A stretch of 64,000 nucleotides of DNA. Origin: Marasmius tenuissimus (taxonomy: Eukaryota; Basidiomycota; Agaricomycetes; Agaricales; Marasmiaceae). Shown piece after piece: positions 35,887 through 46,829 of the stretch. The notes beneath the pieces are model-generated. The model was not told where the DNA came from. It saw nothing but the letters and a program-made list of their open reading frames with translations, and made no database searches. The DNA lies in the NCBI GenBank assembly GCA_029532415.1, contig JAQOTA010000049.1, positions 248,001 to 312,000 of the forward strand, read 5' to 3'. Numbering within the stretch: position 1 is the stretch's first letter; the number at the start of each line of letters is the position of its first letter. The translations under genes and the position numbers were made by a program.

Positions 35887-37086
35887 CGGACCTCAGGCTA
35901 GAGGCCATCCCAAGCTATAGTAATTTGCTGATAGTCAATCTTGGGAAGGTTAATTGACAAAACTTCCAATCAGGCGAGATGTTCTGGGGGGGAAGGGATG
36001 GTGCCAGACAGACACCCCAAACCAGCAGGAAACTTCGATATCCCTCTGGTGGGGACAAGGCAAGTATAGACATGCAAAATCAGCCCAAAATCTGTTGAAA
36101 AAACATGGAGAAAACTATGAAAAATGTCAAGTCCGAATCAGGAAGGCCTGGCATTTCAGGGTTAACGTGCTGCAAGAAAGGTAAATTGACACAGTAAACA
36201 TTTTCCATCAGGAAGAGGAAAGGGAAGCTCTCCACGGCCTTAGTGATCCTCTGACAATACGAGATAAAGAATCCTACACTGCTGATTTGAGTTGAAGTCC
36301 ACTGGAAAATCAAGAAAAACGGGGAGTTTTTGGCATATGACGGGCGCTACAGTGCATATTGTGAATTTCCACCTAAATGTCCCAGCCTAATAGTCAAATT
36401 GATTGACATGTAACAATGGTTCTCATCATCTAATTTGACAGAAATACAACTCCTGTCCCGCCCCTGTTAGTGCCCCCCAATACCTCCCATGATTCCCAAT
36501 ATCTCTCCCTTACTACCTACTATACATTGCTCCCTTCAATAAGTCCTACAAGTTTGAGCACATCAGAGCCGTTTCCTAATTGAGTGTCCCGCCTCCTGCG
36601 CTTCCCGCCCTCTGCCTCACAGCACTTGCCTTTTATGTTCTCAGGCTGTCACTGGGTCAGTTCATAGTGCTGTCGCTGTGCTCACATCATCTTTTCTCCC
36701 TTCATTGCCGTTCATCACTATCTCATCGCTGTATTGGCTGACCACATTACATCCACTCCCTTATTTTTCCCCCTTTGGCCCAACACATTTCGGACACCTT
36801 CCACTGCCATTCTTTCACTCGTTCTCTAAATCTTGTTCAAGGATACAATACGATTCTACAATACTTCCGTATTAATGAAGACATGATAATAAAAATTACA
36901 TTTTCATCGTAAAACGTATTATAGTAGGATACTGGTAAGATTCAAAGGATGCCCCAGCCATTGTGGACAGAGGTTTAGAGCGAGTACGTGTACCAAATAG
37001 TATGTTCGTCGCTTTGCACCCATCTAATTGTCTTGGTGCCATCCCCTTAGCCATCTCTAACAGGTCCAAGTCGCTATCGTCTAGCC
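35887..37086. other. Repeat-rich stretch, no gene recognised
   Basis: Low-complexity pyrimidine-rich DNA around 36.6-36.9 kb and no credible coding family on either strand. Confidence 0.35.
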
Positions 37087-39109
37087 CTATGGTGCCAGGT
37101 GCCTCTTATCAAGAACAGGATCTACGATACTGTCGCTCTGTACCTCCAAACCAGGATCTGTAACAGGCTGAGGGTCACTCAGCTTGGTGGCATCTTTGTA
37201 TGCAGGACAAGGCTTTGAGTGAGGTTTTGGATTGTTGGAAGGAGGTGGAGAGGCTTCATTGGGCACCGAAGTAGAGCTGGAGGCGGCAGGATGCTCATTG
37301 ATAGGCAGTAGCTCACCCTTCTTTGATGACTTCTTCTTTTCCCGCTTCCCCTTCACAGCTTTCTCCTTCATGGCTTTCTTCTTCATGGCTTTCTCCTTCA
37401 CAACTTTCTCCTTTGCTGCCTTCTTCGCCTTACCCTCCTTGCTCTTGATGTCCTTTGAGCCCTTGGTGGTCAAGTTGGAAGCCTTGGTGGTCAACTTTGA
37501 TGCCTTCTTTGATGCCTTGACCCCAGCATTTGTGGTGCCCACTGCCTGATCATCAACTTCGGCCATTTCAATATCCTGGACATCCATTTCACCGTCTTCA
37601 CCATCCTCCTTGTCCTTGTCTTTGTCCATCTCCACATCTCCGTCGCCTTTGTCCACAATTACTTTGCGCTTCCGAGGTTTTCCAGCATCCTTGTGTTGCC
37701 TTCGACCCTTGTCCAAAATTGTCCTGTCCTTTCAGCTATTATCATACTTCTCCCTCCACGCTGCATGCTCCTGAGGGTCCATCTTCTGGAAGTGGCATTG
37801 CTCTGTGATGAGGGCATTGTGAAGGAGATGAAGAGTCTCAAGTCCACTCCCAAGGTTGCTAGGTTTGACAAATTTGTCAAGGGGCCATCCTTCAATCACA
37901 AGGCTGTGTACGTATGTGATGAGATGATCAAAGTTCTTATACTCCATGTTTGCACTTGAAACTGTGACACCAAGAGCTTCAGCTATAACAATGGTCAGCA
38001 TTGCTTTTCCACTCCAGGAACAGATGTGTATTCACCCAGCTTTGTCTTAATCAGCCAGGTGATCTCATTTCAGAGGAGATAAGCCTTGTCTGCAGTGGTC
38101 TTAGCCATATCTAGATGATAAATTAGTGGAGGAAAACAAGATTGAACAATGAGCACATACTGGCAGTGTCACAGCCGCAGGCTGTGAATCCTTTGCACCT
38201 GCCTCTGACTTTTCCACTCTCCCATCCCCCTGTGCACACAAGTGGCATATATCCCTTGAGCCTTGGGTCTGTCCACCCAAACACAGGGACCGTGAATGGT
38301 TCTGTGTGGTTCCGGCCAATCATATACACTGCCTCAATGCCTGTTCAGAGCTTGAGGGCATGCAACTGGAAAGATAGCATGTAAATTTATAGCAAATAAA
38401 CATTGTTGATAGATATTGATTTATACCATAGCATCAATGTTGCAGACAACGTTCACCATGTCTTGTGCCCTTGCCCTTGCACTGGGCATGAGTATGTGAA
38501 TTTTCTGCCTCTCTTCCTCTGACACCTCCTCTTTAAAGTGCTTCACAAGCTTCTCTTTTTTTCGTCCGACAGCTCATCATATTCCTCTCCATACAGGTCG
38601 CCAAGCTCCTCAACATTCAATGGCTTGCCACCACCTTATGTACAAGTAAAGGTCAGTAATTATTTTTTCTGTGACTGGTGAAGAGAAGCTTACATTTGCG
38701 TATTGCCTTGGCCTTAAAATACTTGAATGTGTTGTATGGATTCGTCTTGTTCCTTGGTTTGACAAGATACGCTGTTTTGGAATAGAAGGTCAAGGATTTA
38801 ACATTCTGTCTTGTTGTATCTATCGGCCATGTCTTCTGCCTTCTTGCATGTCTCTTTCAGCCACTTCGTGACTTTGTTCTTCATTTTCTCTCTATTCTCT
38901 GTGTTTGTTCTGTTCTGTTCCGCTCGCTGCTCCTTTGTGAGCTTCAGAGCCTCCTTCTTAGACTTGCAGCCATGAGGTTTGATTGCAGACTGTGCAAGGG
39001 CAGGCTGGCTATTGGCGAGCATGGCATGAGTAGGACGACTGAGATATTTGGGGGGGGTTGAGAGAAAATTCTGAGCCCAATGGGACATATGCCAGGCTGG
39101 TGCCATCAA
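37087..39109 (-). pseudogene. Decayed member of an Agaricomycete hypothetical-protein family
   Basis: Pieces in order on the minus strand: MMAPAWHMSHWAQNFLSTPP and LTKEQRAEQNRTNTENREKM (39109-38798), then KPLNVEELGDLYGEEYDELS (about 38630-38550), then EPFTVPVFGWTDPRLKGYMP (about 38290) and the CGCDTASMC segment, then WPLDKFVKPSNLGSGLETLH (about 37870). A Lys/Glu-rich tail with tandem KEKAMKKKAM-like repeats runs to 37087. I recall this order from a large repeated family of unknown function in Agaricomycete genomes; this is memory of a pattern, not a search. Stops and frame changes break the reading, and the tail alone keeps a 209-codon frame. Confidence 0.5.
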
Positions 39110-39386
39110 CTAGATTGGAAATGTGACTTATCAATTTTCAACAACAGATGGTACTTCACATGTTCAGAACTGTCAATCTACGCTGATACCCTCCCTGTGC
39201 TTTCAATAAACACTCCCCACTGATTTTTATTGACTTCAACAACCATGACGGAACACTCCTAAGGAAGGGACTGAACACCACTTCCTCAAAGTTTGATGCT
39301 GAGGCCGAGGCATAATGCTGAGCATGCCAAATCAGTCAAACCCATGTGACACCGCGACACCATGGTTTTCATGGTGGCCTGTTGTT
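39110..39386. other. Spacer between decayed gene and permuted unit
   Basis: No feature recognised. It ends where the sequence GCGCCTGCTATTAAAAAGC opens the permuted unit. Confidence 0.35.
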
Positions 39387-39857
39387 GCGCCTGCTATTAA
39401 AAAGCAACTTTGGAGCCTTGTTTTTGTGCGATTTTAGCATAAGACAGATAAGAAATGACTAGGTAATACGAGTACTGGAGCGGGTCCCAAGCGGCTAGTA
39501 AAAGGCTCAGGTCCTAGCATAAGGAGAGAATAGCACCTCAGAGGCGCCTCTCCTTATCTCTGAAAACTGTAGGAGTCGTATAACTGAAGAAAGTATCACC
39601 TCCAAGGCACAACTAGGACCTGTAGTCATATTAAGGGAATATCTCCAGAGGCTCGGAGGCATCGTACTAAAGATTAAAATAATATAATCAGACTTGACGG
39701 AGACCCGTACTGGTAGAGCCAGATAGAGGAAGTCACTGCAGAAGCATAGATGGTTGGAAAGCGAGACTAAGTTGAGCCTCAGCAGCTTGGTATAAGGTCA
39801 AGGCCTCGCTTTGGAGGCATGATTGATTCAAGTATACTAAGTATACTACGGGTTATG

Positions 39858-41313
39858 CTAGTCATCCATATTGGCTAGAGCTACCTCGTCTCAACCAAAG
39901 TAATTATCTACATCAGAGTCTTCAGGATAATAAGAATCAATGAAGGTTTCATGATCTAGATAATCAGTTTAGAATGGATCACATAAGATAGGATTATAGA
40001 AAGAAAAGGATTGAGAGAGCCAACGACCCATGACAGAGGAGTATTTGAAGAACGAGAGCTTGGTATAGTCAAGCTTCGGAGGCGCTGGGCACTCAGCACA
40101 ACTGACAACAGCATCAATCCAAGCATTGACAGCTCTGTTAGGATCGTGCAGATCGGATAGGGATAAGATAAGATATGGGATTTTATATGCTGTCAGATAG
40201 GTGGATAGGAAAGAGATATGATGAAGGAGTGTGGGAGCAACGGATCTAGAGCAGACAGTAGCTGAAGGTTTCGCCAACAGCACCATGAACTGAGCTGTCC
40301 TTCTACTAGACTAAGAGGACAAGTTGCGAGAGAGAAGGAAAGACATTAGAGTCATGATGGGGATTGACCCAGATTGAAACCTGGTTGATCCAGGGTGATT
40401 CTGGTTGATTTTGAGTCTTCTGATACAGGATAGAAGTATAGAGCTTATATAGGGTAATAGTAAATGAATGAATCATAAGTGAGTCAAGTGCGGGAAAGGT
40501 TGATGTATCATATGGAAGTCAAATATGGGGAGAAATGTACCGGAAGGGAAATGAACCAGAAATGAATAAGTGCGTGATGGAATGAAGATATGAATAGAAT
40601 AAGTGAGTGTGGGAATATCTTGGAAGTCGGAGATAAGTAAGTCAGAACAAGTCAGGATGAAAGGTGAAAGAGTCCCGGAAGCGGAAGCGGAAGTGGCGGA
40701 GGTTCCAGGGATGGACTTGGTGCAAGAGACTGAACCATGGAAGTGAAGGTTGAGTGCCGGGGATGGAATAGTGTTGGAATGGACTTGAATAAAAGCCTGG
40801 AAATACCTGGGATAGGTCCGGAAGTGATGCGACCAGCCAAGTGTGACATGACTAGGTGAGATAGACCAGGGTAAGATGCATGGATGTAACAAGCTCCCAG
40901 AGTACGAGTGGTTTTGAAGTCAAGGAAACCAACTTGAGCAATGGACTTGGCAACCATGTCGATGACAGACCTGGCGTCATGGGGAATGAAGTGGTCGAAG
41001 GTGTCCTTGCAGAGATAGATTTCATCTTGGATCGTGCCGTAACGAATCACATAGCCCCAGTAGATGGATCTGTGGCAACTAAGGAAGAACTGCTGGAAGA
41101 TGATTCCAAGAATAGCTTCTTGTTCTGCATCGAGTGGAATGGGTAGGATGATGCAGCGCTCCTTGATCTTATCAGAGTAATCTTCTGGATACCACCAGAG
41201 CTTATACAACTCTGAAGAGGAAGTCAGAAGGCCGCCTTGGAATCTAGAAAATAGAAAGACTTACTATAGAGTAAGTTGTGAAAGTGGTCTTCAATGTTAT
41301 GCAAGTGTGCCAT
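39858..41313 (-). pseudogene. Unit 1 copy of the unknown spliced gene, broken
   Basis: Same gene as 44265-44959. It starts MAHLHNIEDHFHNLLY at 41313, shares the short intron, then reads KLWWYPEDYSDKIKERCIIL and FDHFIPHDARSVIDMVAKSI. After the GGAGC at about 40903 some 770 bases intervene that are absent from the other copy. The frame resumes with AVNAWIDAVVSCAECPAPPK near 40133 and meets a stop at 39969-39971, where the other copy has a tyrosine codon. Most differences from the other copy are C-to-T or G-to-A. Confidence 0.7.
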
Positions 41314-41402
41314 AGTGTGCTCAGGGGAAAAGTAAGCAAGGAATTGGGACAACCTAGTACTTGCTTTTACTGACCTCTGGACTTGCCGCCGAAGTGGAAA
41401 TT

Positions 41403-41858
41403 TGTTGAACATGATGGATATCATGTGATACATATTGACGTGTTGTTTACACGTCACACTATTTATAGAGCTACGCCTCTAGGAACACTTGCGCTCTCAT
41501 GCAAGGATGTATCTACGTAGTTATTGCTTCACAAATGACACTGTAGATATCTACTACGTATGTAGTTACATCAAGTATGATGCTTATAGTTCAAAGTGCG
41601 AGGCACAACGAACAAAAGACTCATTAGTATTGACTATATACCTACTTCTCGTAGTAGTTTCATAGTATTGTAATTACTCTTACATGTACAGAAACTTGTG
41701 TATAAAAGCTGGTATTCCAAGGCCTTAAGCCTTAGGACAATCTACTTGATTATCACCTCTTCACAAGCATCTCAAGTCTACAAGAACACTCTGTGTATTA
41801 CCCATGTGAGGTTTCCTTTGTTATACCCACTGTGCACTTTAACTATGCTGGCTCAACA
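41403..41858 (+). repeat. Solo LTR of the element 3 family with target duplication
   Basis: 456 bases, TGTTGAACATGATGGAT to GCTGGCTCAACA, nearly identical to 29333-29787. It is flanked by AAATT on both sides (41398-41402 and 41859-41863). The inverted partner unit keeps the empty site, read as TGGAAATTTTACTTC on the minus strand near 44170-44185. Confidence 0.93.
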
Positions 41859-42484
41859 AAATTTTACTTCAGAAACTAGGAAATTAGTGCTTTGGAGCCG
41901 TGGATCCGAACCAGGCACTGGGCACTAAACAATGATTGAGAAGTGATCAGAGGTGTTGCACCTTTGGCATACATCCCTTGTACTTATACATTGAGATATT
42001 GACCATACTAAGGGCATAGTTGGCACTGGCAGCAAACGCAAAGCTCAACTGTACTAGAAGGCAAGGGACTAAGAAAGAAAGGAATGGTGTACTGAAGAAT
42101 CGAGTAGGAGTTCTGGCTGAACCATTGAACTATTACCTGGTATCCAAGGTACCAAGATTGGATATAGTGGGGCGACCATATGGATGGCAGGATGTCAGAA
42201 CTATCCAAGCTACAGAAGGGACATCGACCTGGCTATGGACAGCTGGGTTACTCAATGAATATAGACATCTAGTAGCACTTCGGAGGCAAGTACTTTGCTT
42301 CAGACGAAGGGAGTATACACTTCAGAGGCAGACAGAACAGGATGACCTATGACGATTGAAGAGTCTAGAACCGGAGAATCAATGCTGCAGAGGCAGATAG
42401 GCAGAACGGAACCATCGATAGGAGAGACCCGGAAGAAAAGAATGTTAGAGAATGTTCAAGGCTGATGATACTTCCGAAGCAAAT

Positions 42485-42789
42485 TGTTGGTTTTGACTTT
42501 GGGGTTCAAAAAGTGTAGATTAAACACAAAACTCTCCAAGTATATTCCAAAGTAGGTAGTTTATGCCTCCGAGGCATGGTTTATTCGATATTTGTACAAT
42601 TTGGTAGAATTAGAGCCTCCTAGGGTATATAAGCAGTGGGGTTTTCATCAAGAATCCCCAAGCAATCTGTACAATTAGTATTCAGAGGATACAAAGCTAT
42701 TCCACTTGTTGGGTAGTTAGTTGACTCGGTGTAAAGCGCCACTCGCGGTGTATAATAAAATCTAACTCGTAGGTCAAATCCTCCCAACA
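42485..42789 (+). repeat. LTR-like block L, complete copy
   Basis: 305 bases that begin TGTTGG and end CCAACA, a 6-base inverted repeat. It has a TATATAAGC box at about 42626 and an AATAAA-like signal near 42764. Only one copy occurs per unit, and the usual primer-binding site is not seen after it, so calling it an LTR is an inference. The sequence GTTGACTCGGTGTAAAGC at about 42721-42738 marks the point where unit 2 is opened. Confidence 0.6.
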
Positions 42790-42998
42790 CTCAAGAGTGT
42801 AGCTGAAGGGTGCGGGAATCGGGGATCGGCGTTGATCGTAGGTTCCGCTCTTAGCCAGACTGCAATAGTAGGCTGAAGGAAATCTGACTCAAGAAACTAT
42901 CCAACTAAGGTAGCTTCGCCTCTGAAACCAGTTCAGAGGTCAAAAGTGGGGTTTCGGAAGAGAGGTTTATAGGTTGTTTCGGGGAGTGTAGAGTTTGT

Positions 42999-43292
42999 TT
43001 GGTGCTCCGGAAGTGCGTTCTTAGGCTTCGACTAGCTTCAGAACCACTCGAACAGCGAGGGGCAACAAGACAATCAAATCAAACAATGGCAATAAGACTC
43101 CAATCAAGTCTGTCAATGACCGAAGACCAACTGTCAACGGCGAACAATATCCTCAGCTCAATTAGCTTCGGAGGTTCAACAATAGCTCAGCCAGTCAAGT
43201 CGGCGTCGCAGACAAACAATGCAAAGTCAAGGTCAAGCAAGTGTTCAATGGATTTTCTAGGTTTGGGCAAACAAAGTTCTATTCCGTTCTAA
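42999..43292 (+). CDS. Unknown ORF in the leader of unit 1
   Basis: 97 codons, with QSNQTMAIRLQSSLSMTEDQ and TANNILSSISFGGSTIAQPV. A related frame exists in unit 2 on the minus strand (45417-45782). MTEDQLSTAN is the conserved core. It could be a remnant of a Gag start, but no family is recognised. Confidence 0.35.
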   Translation: MVLRKCVLRLRLASEPLEQRGATRQSNQTMAIRLQSSLSMTEDQLSTANNILSSISFGGSTIAQPVKSASQTNNAKSRSSKCSMDFLGLGKQSSIPF

Positions 43293-44264
43293 TGGCTCTC
43301 CAGAAGCGCTCCCGAGTCAACTGACTACCCAACAAGTGGAATAGCTTTGTATCCTCTGAATACTAATTGTACAGATTGCTTGGGGATTCTTGATGAAAAC
43401 CCCACTGCTTATATACCCTAGGAGGCTCTAATTCTACCAAATTGTACAAATATCGAATAAACCATGCCTCGGAGGCATAAACTACCTACTTTGGAATATA
43501 CTTGGAGAGTTTTGTGTTTAATCTACACTTTTTGAACCCCAAAGTCAAAACCAACAATTTGCTTCGGAAGTATCATCAGCCTTGAACATTCTCTAACATT
43601 CTTTTCTTCCGGGTCTCTCCTATCGATGGTTCCGTTCTGCCTATCTGCCTCTGCAGCATTGATTCTCCGGTTCTAGACTCTTCAATCGTCATAGGTCATC
43701 CTGTTCTGTCTGCCTCCGAAGCATATACTCCCTTCGTCTGAAGCAAAGTACGTGCCTCCGAAGTGCTACTAGCTGCCTATATTCATGGAGTTACCCAGCT
43801 GTCCATAGCCAGGTCGATGTCCTTCCATAGCTCGGATAATTCTGACATCCTGCCATCCATATGGCCGCCCCACTATATCCAATCTTGGTGCCTTGGATAC
43901 CGGGTAATAGTTTAATAGTTCAGCCAGAACTCCTACTCGATTCTTTGGTACACCATTCCTTTCTTTCTAGTCCCTTGCCTCCCAGTGCCGTTGAGCACTG
44001 TGTTTTGCCACCAGCACCAACTATGCCCTTAGTACAGTCAATATCTCCATGTACGAGTACAAGGGAGGTACCTCGACGGTGCAACTCCTTCGATCACTTC
44101 TCGATCATTGTTTAGCGCCCAGTGCCTGGTTCGGATCCACGCCTCCGAAGCGCTAATTTCCTAGTTTCCGAAGTAAAATTTCCATTTCAGCGGCCAGTCC
44201 AGAGGTCAGTAAAAGCAAGTGCTAGGTTGTCCCACTTCCTTGCTTACTTTTCCCCGAGCGTACT

Positions 44265-44959
44265 ATGGCACGCTTGCATAACATTGAAGACCACTTTCGC
44301 AACTTACTCTATAGTAAGCCTTTCTACTTTCTAGATTCTGAGGCGGCCTTCTGACTTCCTCTTCAGAGTTGTATAAGCTCTGGTGGTATCCAGAAGATTA
44401 CTCTGATAAGATCAAGGAGCGCCGCGTCATCCTACCCATTCCACTCGACGCAGAACGAGAAGCTATCCTCGGAATCATCTTTCAGCAGTTCTTCCTCAGT
44501 CGCCACAGATCCGTCTACTGGGGCTACGTGATTCGTTACGACATGATCCAGGACAAAATCTATCTCTGCGAGGACACCTTTGACCACTTCATTCCTCACG
44601 ACGCCAGGTCTGTCATCGACATGGTCGCCGAGTCCATTGCTCGAGTTGGTTTCCTCGACTTCAAAACCGCTCGCACTCCTGGAGCCGTCAACGCTTGGAT
44701 TGACGCCGTCGTCAGCTGTGCTGAGTGCCCAGCGCCTCCGAAGCTTGACTATACCAAGCTCTCGTTCTTCAAGTACTCCCCTGTCATGGGTCGTTGGCTC
44801 TCTCGATCCTTTTCTTTCTATAATCCTATTTTATGCGATCCATTCTATACCGATTATCTAGATCATGAAACCTTCCTTGATTCTTATCATCCTGAAGATT
44901 CCAACGTAGATAATTACTTTGGTTGGGATGAGGTAGCTCTAGCCAATATGGATGACTAG
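44265..44959 (+). CDS. Unknown 213-residue spliced gene carried by the permuted unit
   Basis: Exon 1 (44265-44313) encodes MARLHNIEDHFRNLLY. A canonical 53-base intron (44314-44366, GTAAGC to TTCAG) joins it in frame to KLYKLWWYPEDYSDKIKERR in exon 2, which runs to a stop at 44957-44959. The rest includes REAILGIIFQQFFLSRHRSV, YWGYVIRYDMIQDKIYLCED, FDHFIPHDARSVIDMVAESI and a Trp/Asp-rich end (NYFGWDEVALANMDD). No signal peptide or membrane segment and no recognised domain. The intron is kept in both unit copies, so the copies arose at DNA level. The GAGC junction at about 44685 lacks the 770 bases found in unit 1. Confidence 0.6.
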
Positions 44960-45416
44960 CGTAACCTGTAGTATACCTAGTATACTTGAATCAATCATGC
45001 TTCCAAAGCGAGGCCTCGACCTTATACCAAGCTTCTGAGGCTCGACTTAGTCTTGCTTTCTGACCATCCATGCTTCCGCGGTGACCTCCTCTGTCTATCC
45101 ATACTAGTACGGGTCTTCGTTAAGTCTGATTCTGTTATTCTCATCCTTAGTACGATGCCTCCGAGCCACTGGAGATATTCCCTTGTTATGACTACAGGTC
45201 CTAGTCGTGCCTCCGAAGTGATACTTTCGTCAGTTATACGACTCCTACAGTTTTCAGAGATAAGGAGAGACGCCTCTGAGGCGCTATTCTCTCCTTATGC
45301 TAGGATCTGAGCCTTTTACTAGCCACTCGGGACTCGCTCTAGTACTCGTATTACCTAGTCATTTCTCATCTGTTTTATGCTAAAATCGCACAAAAACAAG
45401 GCTCCGAAGCTGCTTT

Positions 45417-45782
45417 TTAATAGCAGGCGCTACATCGGGAGCGCTTCTGGAGAGACATTAGAATGGAATAGAACTTTGTTTGCCCAAAACCTAGAAAATT
45501 CATTGAACACTTGCTTGACCTTGACTTTGCATTGTTTGTCTGCGACGCTGACTTGACTGGCTGAGCTATTGTTGAACTTCCAAAGCTAATTGGGCTGAGG
45601 ATGTTGTTCGCCGTTGACAATTGGTCTTCAGTTATTGACAGAGTTGATTGGAGTCTTATTGCCATTGTTTGATTTGATTGTCTTGTTGCCCCTCGCTGTT
45701 CAAGTGGTTCTGAAGCTAGTTGAAGCCTAAGAATGCACTTCCGAAGCACCAAACAAACTCTAAATTCCCTGAAACAACCCAT
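45417..45782 (-). CDS. Unknown ORF in the leader of unit 2
   Basis: 121 codons on the minus strand, corresponding to the frame at 42999-43292 but with different ends. The last codons run over the leader/A junction. Shared residues include QRGATRQSNQTMAIRLQS. No recognised family. Confidence 0.35.
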   Translation of the reverse strand: MGCFREFRVCLVLRKCILRLQLASEPLEQRGATRQSNQTMAIRLQSTLSITEDQLSTANNILSPISFGSSTIAQPVKSASQTNNAKSRSSKCSMNFLGFGQTKFYSILMSLQKRSRCSACY

Positions 45783-46022
45783 AAACCTCTCTTCCGAACC
45801 CCACTTTTGACCTCTGAACTGGTTTCAGAGGCGAAGCTACCTTAGTTGGATAGTTTCTTGAGTCAGATTTCCTTCAGCCTACTATTGCAGTCTGGCTAAG
45901 ACCAGAACCTACAATCAACACCAATCCCCAATTCCCGTACCCATCAGCTACACTCTTGAGTGTTGGGAGGATTTGACCTACGAGTTAGATTTTATTATAC
46001 ACTGCGAGTGGTGCTTTACACC

Positions 46023-46829
46023 GTCAAATAAGGTTCATCAGCATTCATGAAGATTGCCACGTCAAAGTGACAAAGTGAATTGGCAAGTCTAATGAGGGAA
46101 TCAAGGGAGGGGTAACTCAAACCTGAGCCTGCTCAGCAACCGTACCTTTGGATGTATGATCTATTTTTGTCTTTCGGCCGAGGTTTATCTGCATATAAAG
46201 CTGAACAGTTTTAATGATACCCGGGCCATGCCCCTTTAACCTCCAGTCCCATCACATCCTGTTACTTGGAAGATGCGGTTGTGCAGTTTTGGAGTCACTC
46301 CCTGAAGTTTCTCCTCTGAGAAATTGTTACGACTCAGTTCATCACTTCTTTGAATCTCCGGCTTGATGTGGGAGAAGCCAGGGATCATGACTGATCCTAC
46401 CATTAGATCAAGTGTACTATGTACTGTTTTCAGTTTGGCAAGCCACACATCCTCTTGTTCCCTTCAATGTTCTTTACTGCTGTCACCAATGCAGGCCCTG
46501 GTGCAATTACTCACTCACTACAATCATTGATTGATGGTGTTTGGTTATGCATACATACGTGCTGGTTTTATGCAACTAATAATGTCAATTGTTGTCTATC
46601 AAATTCTATCGTGTACTTCATGTCTCCATAGGGGCTCTTGTATGACTCGTTGATTCTGGCCACCTAGGCTGTCCAATGATCCTTGTTGGTTCTAGTGGAA
46701 AATTTGAAGGAGACGTGTCGAGTGCCCAGCTCTACACCTCTGAGAGGGGCTATACGCACACCAGAAAACTCAAAGAAGTGGATATTGATGTATTGTATGA
46801 CCAAGACTTCGAACAAGCTGTTTGATGTT
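46023..46829. other. Stretch before the UbiA pseudogene
   Basis: No gene recognised. The part next to 46830 may contain decayed first exons of the UbiA copy. Confidence 0.35.

Larger units (their letters stand above)
39387..43315. mobile_element. Permuted unit 1 (order A - L - leader)
   Basis: Begins GCGCCTGCTATTAAAAAGC and ends CAGAAGCGCTCCCGA. It holds segment A (39387-42484, with a gene on the minus strand and a later solo LTR), an LTR-like block L (42485-42789) and a leader (42790-43315). Unit 2 (43314-46022) contains the same three segments, inverted and in a circularly shifted order. Without the solo LTR and its 5-base duplication, unit 1 is about 3.47 kb. GCCTCCGAAGC-like palindromic motifs recur throughout. 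Confidence 0.75.
43314..46022. mobile_element. Permuted unit 2 (inverted; order L-end - leader - A - L-start)
   Basis: Read on the minus strand from 46022: CGGTGTAAAGCACC and the last 62 bases of L (46022-45961), leader (45960-45425), segment A (45424-43557), then the first part of L (43556-43314) ending GTTGACTC. Joining the two ends rebuilds GTTGACTCGGTGTAAAGC, exactly the sequence inside the complete L of unit 1. Unit 2 is about 2.71 kb. Confidence 0.78.

Noticed and set aside
37232..37549. Plus-strand ORF with Phe-rich hydrophobic runs, looking like a membrane protein
   Set aside because: It is the antisense shadow of the Lys/Glu-rich tail of the minus-strand pseudogene.
42721..42738. 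The break in L of unit 2 explained as the R boundary of a retrotransposed LTR-element RNA
   Set aside because: The break lies about 100 bases downstream of the TATA box and before the AATAAA-like signal, which fits poorly with a transcript start equal to the transcript end, and there is no poly(A).
42485..42789. Calling block L a proven LTR of a standard retrotransposon
   Set aside because: Each unit holds only one L, no usual primer site or polypurine tract was seen, and no gag-pol follows. LTR-like is as far as the sequence allows.
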